64,000 nt of DNA from NCBI RefSeq assembly GCF_943192905.1, contig NZ_CALPCC010000005.1:50694-114693 (forward strand). Direction: 5' to 3'. Below are positions 63,375-64,000 of this stretch, in pieces (positions within the stretch are counted from its first letter, which is position 1; each line of letters opens with the position of its first letter). Source of the stretch: Adlercreutzia murintestinalis. GTDB lineage: Bacteria > Actinomycetota > Coriobacteriia > Coriobacteriales > Eggerthellaceae. The notes under the pieces were generated by a model that saw nothing but the letters and a program-made list of their open reading frames with translations, ran no database searches and was not told where the DNA came from. The translations under genes and the position numbers were made by a program.

Positions 63375-63399
63375 AAGCCGGGGTTTCCCCGGCTTTTTT
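63375..63399 (+). terminator. intrinsic terminator after tRNA-Thr
   Basis: AAGCCGGGG (63375-63383) and CCCCGGCTT (63387-63395) pair perfectly around TTT, followed by a run of T. Confidence 0.9.
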
Positions 63400-63443
63400 G
63401 TAGCATGCTGCCGTTTAACGAACGGTTTGCATCGTTTTCCATT

Positions 63444-63471
63444 TTGATATTGGTGCTCCCTGGCGTAGAAT
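63444..63471 (+). promoter_or_regulatory. promoter of the cell-wall-binding protein gene
   Basis: TTGATA (63444-63449), 16-base spacer, TAGAAT (63466-63471), 32 bases upstream of the ATG. Both boxes are close to consensus. Confidence 0.65.
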
Positions 63472-63503
63472 CTCTTGTGTCGGTTCTATGAAGGTGGTTC
63501 TAT

Positions 63504-64000
63504 ATGTTGAAAACGTCTTCCCTAATTCTCTCGCTGGTCTCTTCGGTATGCATTCTTTTTGGTGCACCTGCGGTAGCGTGGGCAGTTGAACAAGCGTCAC
63601 CTGCTTCTGTGCTGAGCCAGGAGACGTTTCTTGACAGCTCGAAAGTGGATGGGTGTATCGATGAGACGTCAACGAAGCCATCCGTAGAGCCTTCGTCGGA
63701 GCAGGGGACTCAGGCAAGTTCGAGCTCAAGCTCATCATCATCTGCAGGATCTAGCACGTCAAGCAGCTCCCAGTCGACACAAGGGAAGCCTACCAAGCCT
63801 GCTCAAACAACGCCTGCAACTCCAAAGTATCCAGTAGGGTGGAGCAAAGATGCGAAGGGTATCTGGCATTACGGCAACAAGGATGGGAGTGCGCGAACAG
63901 GGTGGTTGCTCTTGGGGAAAACCTGGTACTACCTCGATCCTGCCAATGCGGGTGCCATGAAGACAGGGTGGTATCAAGATACGAGCAAGCGCTGGTTTTA
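63504..64000 (+). CDS. secreted Ser-rich cell-wall/choline-binding-repeat protein, N-terminal part (runs off window)
   Basis: The open frame begins with ATG 63504 after GAAGGTGG and continues past base 64000 without a stop, giving 165 residues here. A signal peptide (about 1-30, ending near AVAWA) is followed by a Ser/Thr/Gln/Pro-rich linker (about 50-105) with long serine runs. CW-binding repeats then begin, visible as GIWHYGNKDGSARTGWLLL and KTWYYLDPANAGAMKTGW. Such aromatic repeats anchor proteins to choline or wall polymers. Any catalytic domain would lie beyond the window. Confidence 0.85.
   Translation, partial: MLKTSSLILSLVSSVCILFGAPAVAWAVEQASPASVLSQETFLDSSKVDGCIDETSTKPSVEPSSEQGTQASSSSSSSSSAGSSTSSSSQSTQGKPTKPAQTTPATPKYPVGWSKDAKGIWHYGNKDGSARTGWLLLGKTWYYLDPANAGAMKTGWYQDTSKRWF

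Noticed and set aside
1..64000. CRISPR arrays, insertion sequences, prophage genes or rRNA genes
   Set aside because: No direct-repeat/spacer pattern, transposase, integrase or rRNA sequence was recognised anywhere in the window.

Overview
The window is chromosomal DNA from a high-GC bacterium with dense, mostly same-strand genes and frequent 4-8 base stop/start overlaps. Gene content (2-hydroxyacyl-CoA dehydratase activase-type giant protein, cytochrome bd, paired DegV proteins, RicT with a basic tail, long disordered Rho) and codon use suggest an anaerobic or microaerophilic member of the Actinomycetota class Coriobacteriia (Eggerthella-like). That assignment is inference from gene families, not from a marker-gene comparison.

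Layout. 1-3.1 kb: end of a UvrD-type helicase, cysK, an RlmD-type methyltransferase and tRNA-Leu(CAG). 3.2-7.1 kb: a reverse-strand winged-helix regulator with a His/Cys-rich tail, a YkvI-like membrane protein and the yhdT-panF pantothenate pair. 7.2-10.2 kb: larE-larB-truncated larC-rhaD, all overlapping, which links nickel-pincer cofactor synthesis with rhamnulose-1-phosphate cleavage. 10.3-16.2 kb: divergent cydDC and cydAB, the bd oxidase with its assembly exporter. 16.2-22.4 kb: a CapA-like phosphatase, a heterodimeric ABC exporter and a HAD phosphatase. 22.5-30.6 kb: veg, a TetR regulator, a 1,527-residue activase/dehydratase fusion, a GIY-YIG-like protein, rsmI and a YgjP-like peptidase. 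30.7-36.5 kb: tal, rho, sppA, metG. 36.7-43.0 kb: rpsB-tsf, murA, a LytR-CpsA-Psr protein, a universal stress protein and an MFS transporter.

43.2-47.5 kb is the alpha operon (infA, rpmJ, rpsM, rpsK, rpsD, rpoA, rplQ) followed by a lone ecfT. 47.5-53.0 kb is a five-gene nickel/peptide-type ABC importer (nikABCDE-like). It lies behind a perfect GTGTTAC-N13-GTAACAC palindrome that matches the known NikR operator form. It also has a 16-bp perfect intercistronic stem and a His-rich leader on one ATPase. 53.0-62.5 kb: malic enzyme, tmk, holB, ricT, pncB, two degV genes, a degenerate hydroxyacid-dehydrogenase-like protein and a PflA-like radical SAM protein. 62.7-64 kb: a secreted NlpC/P60 hydrolase, tRNA-Thr(TGT), and the start of a Ser-rich cell-wall-binding protein that runs off the window.

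The most unusual theme is nickel: a putatively NikR-controlled importer with a His-rich ATPase, a LarE/LarB/LarC set whose LarC is truncated and fused by overlap to rhaD, and an unplaced His/Cys-rich regulator. No CRISPR array, insertion sequence, prophage or rRNA gene was seen. The only gene-free stretch above 300 bases is 22868-23202, which holds a terminator and a promoter.
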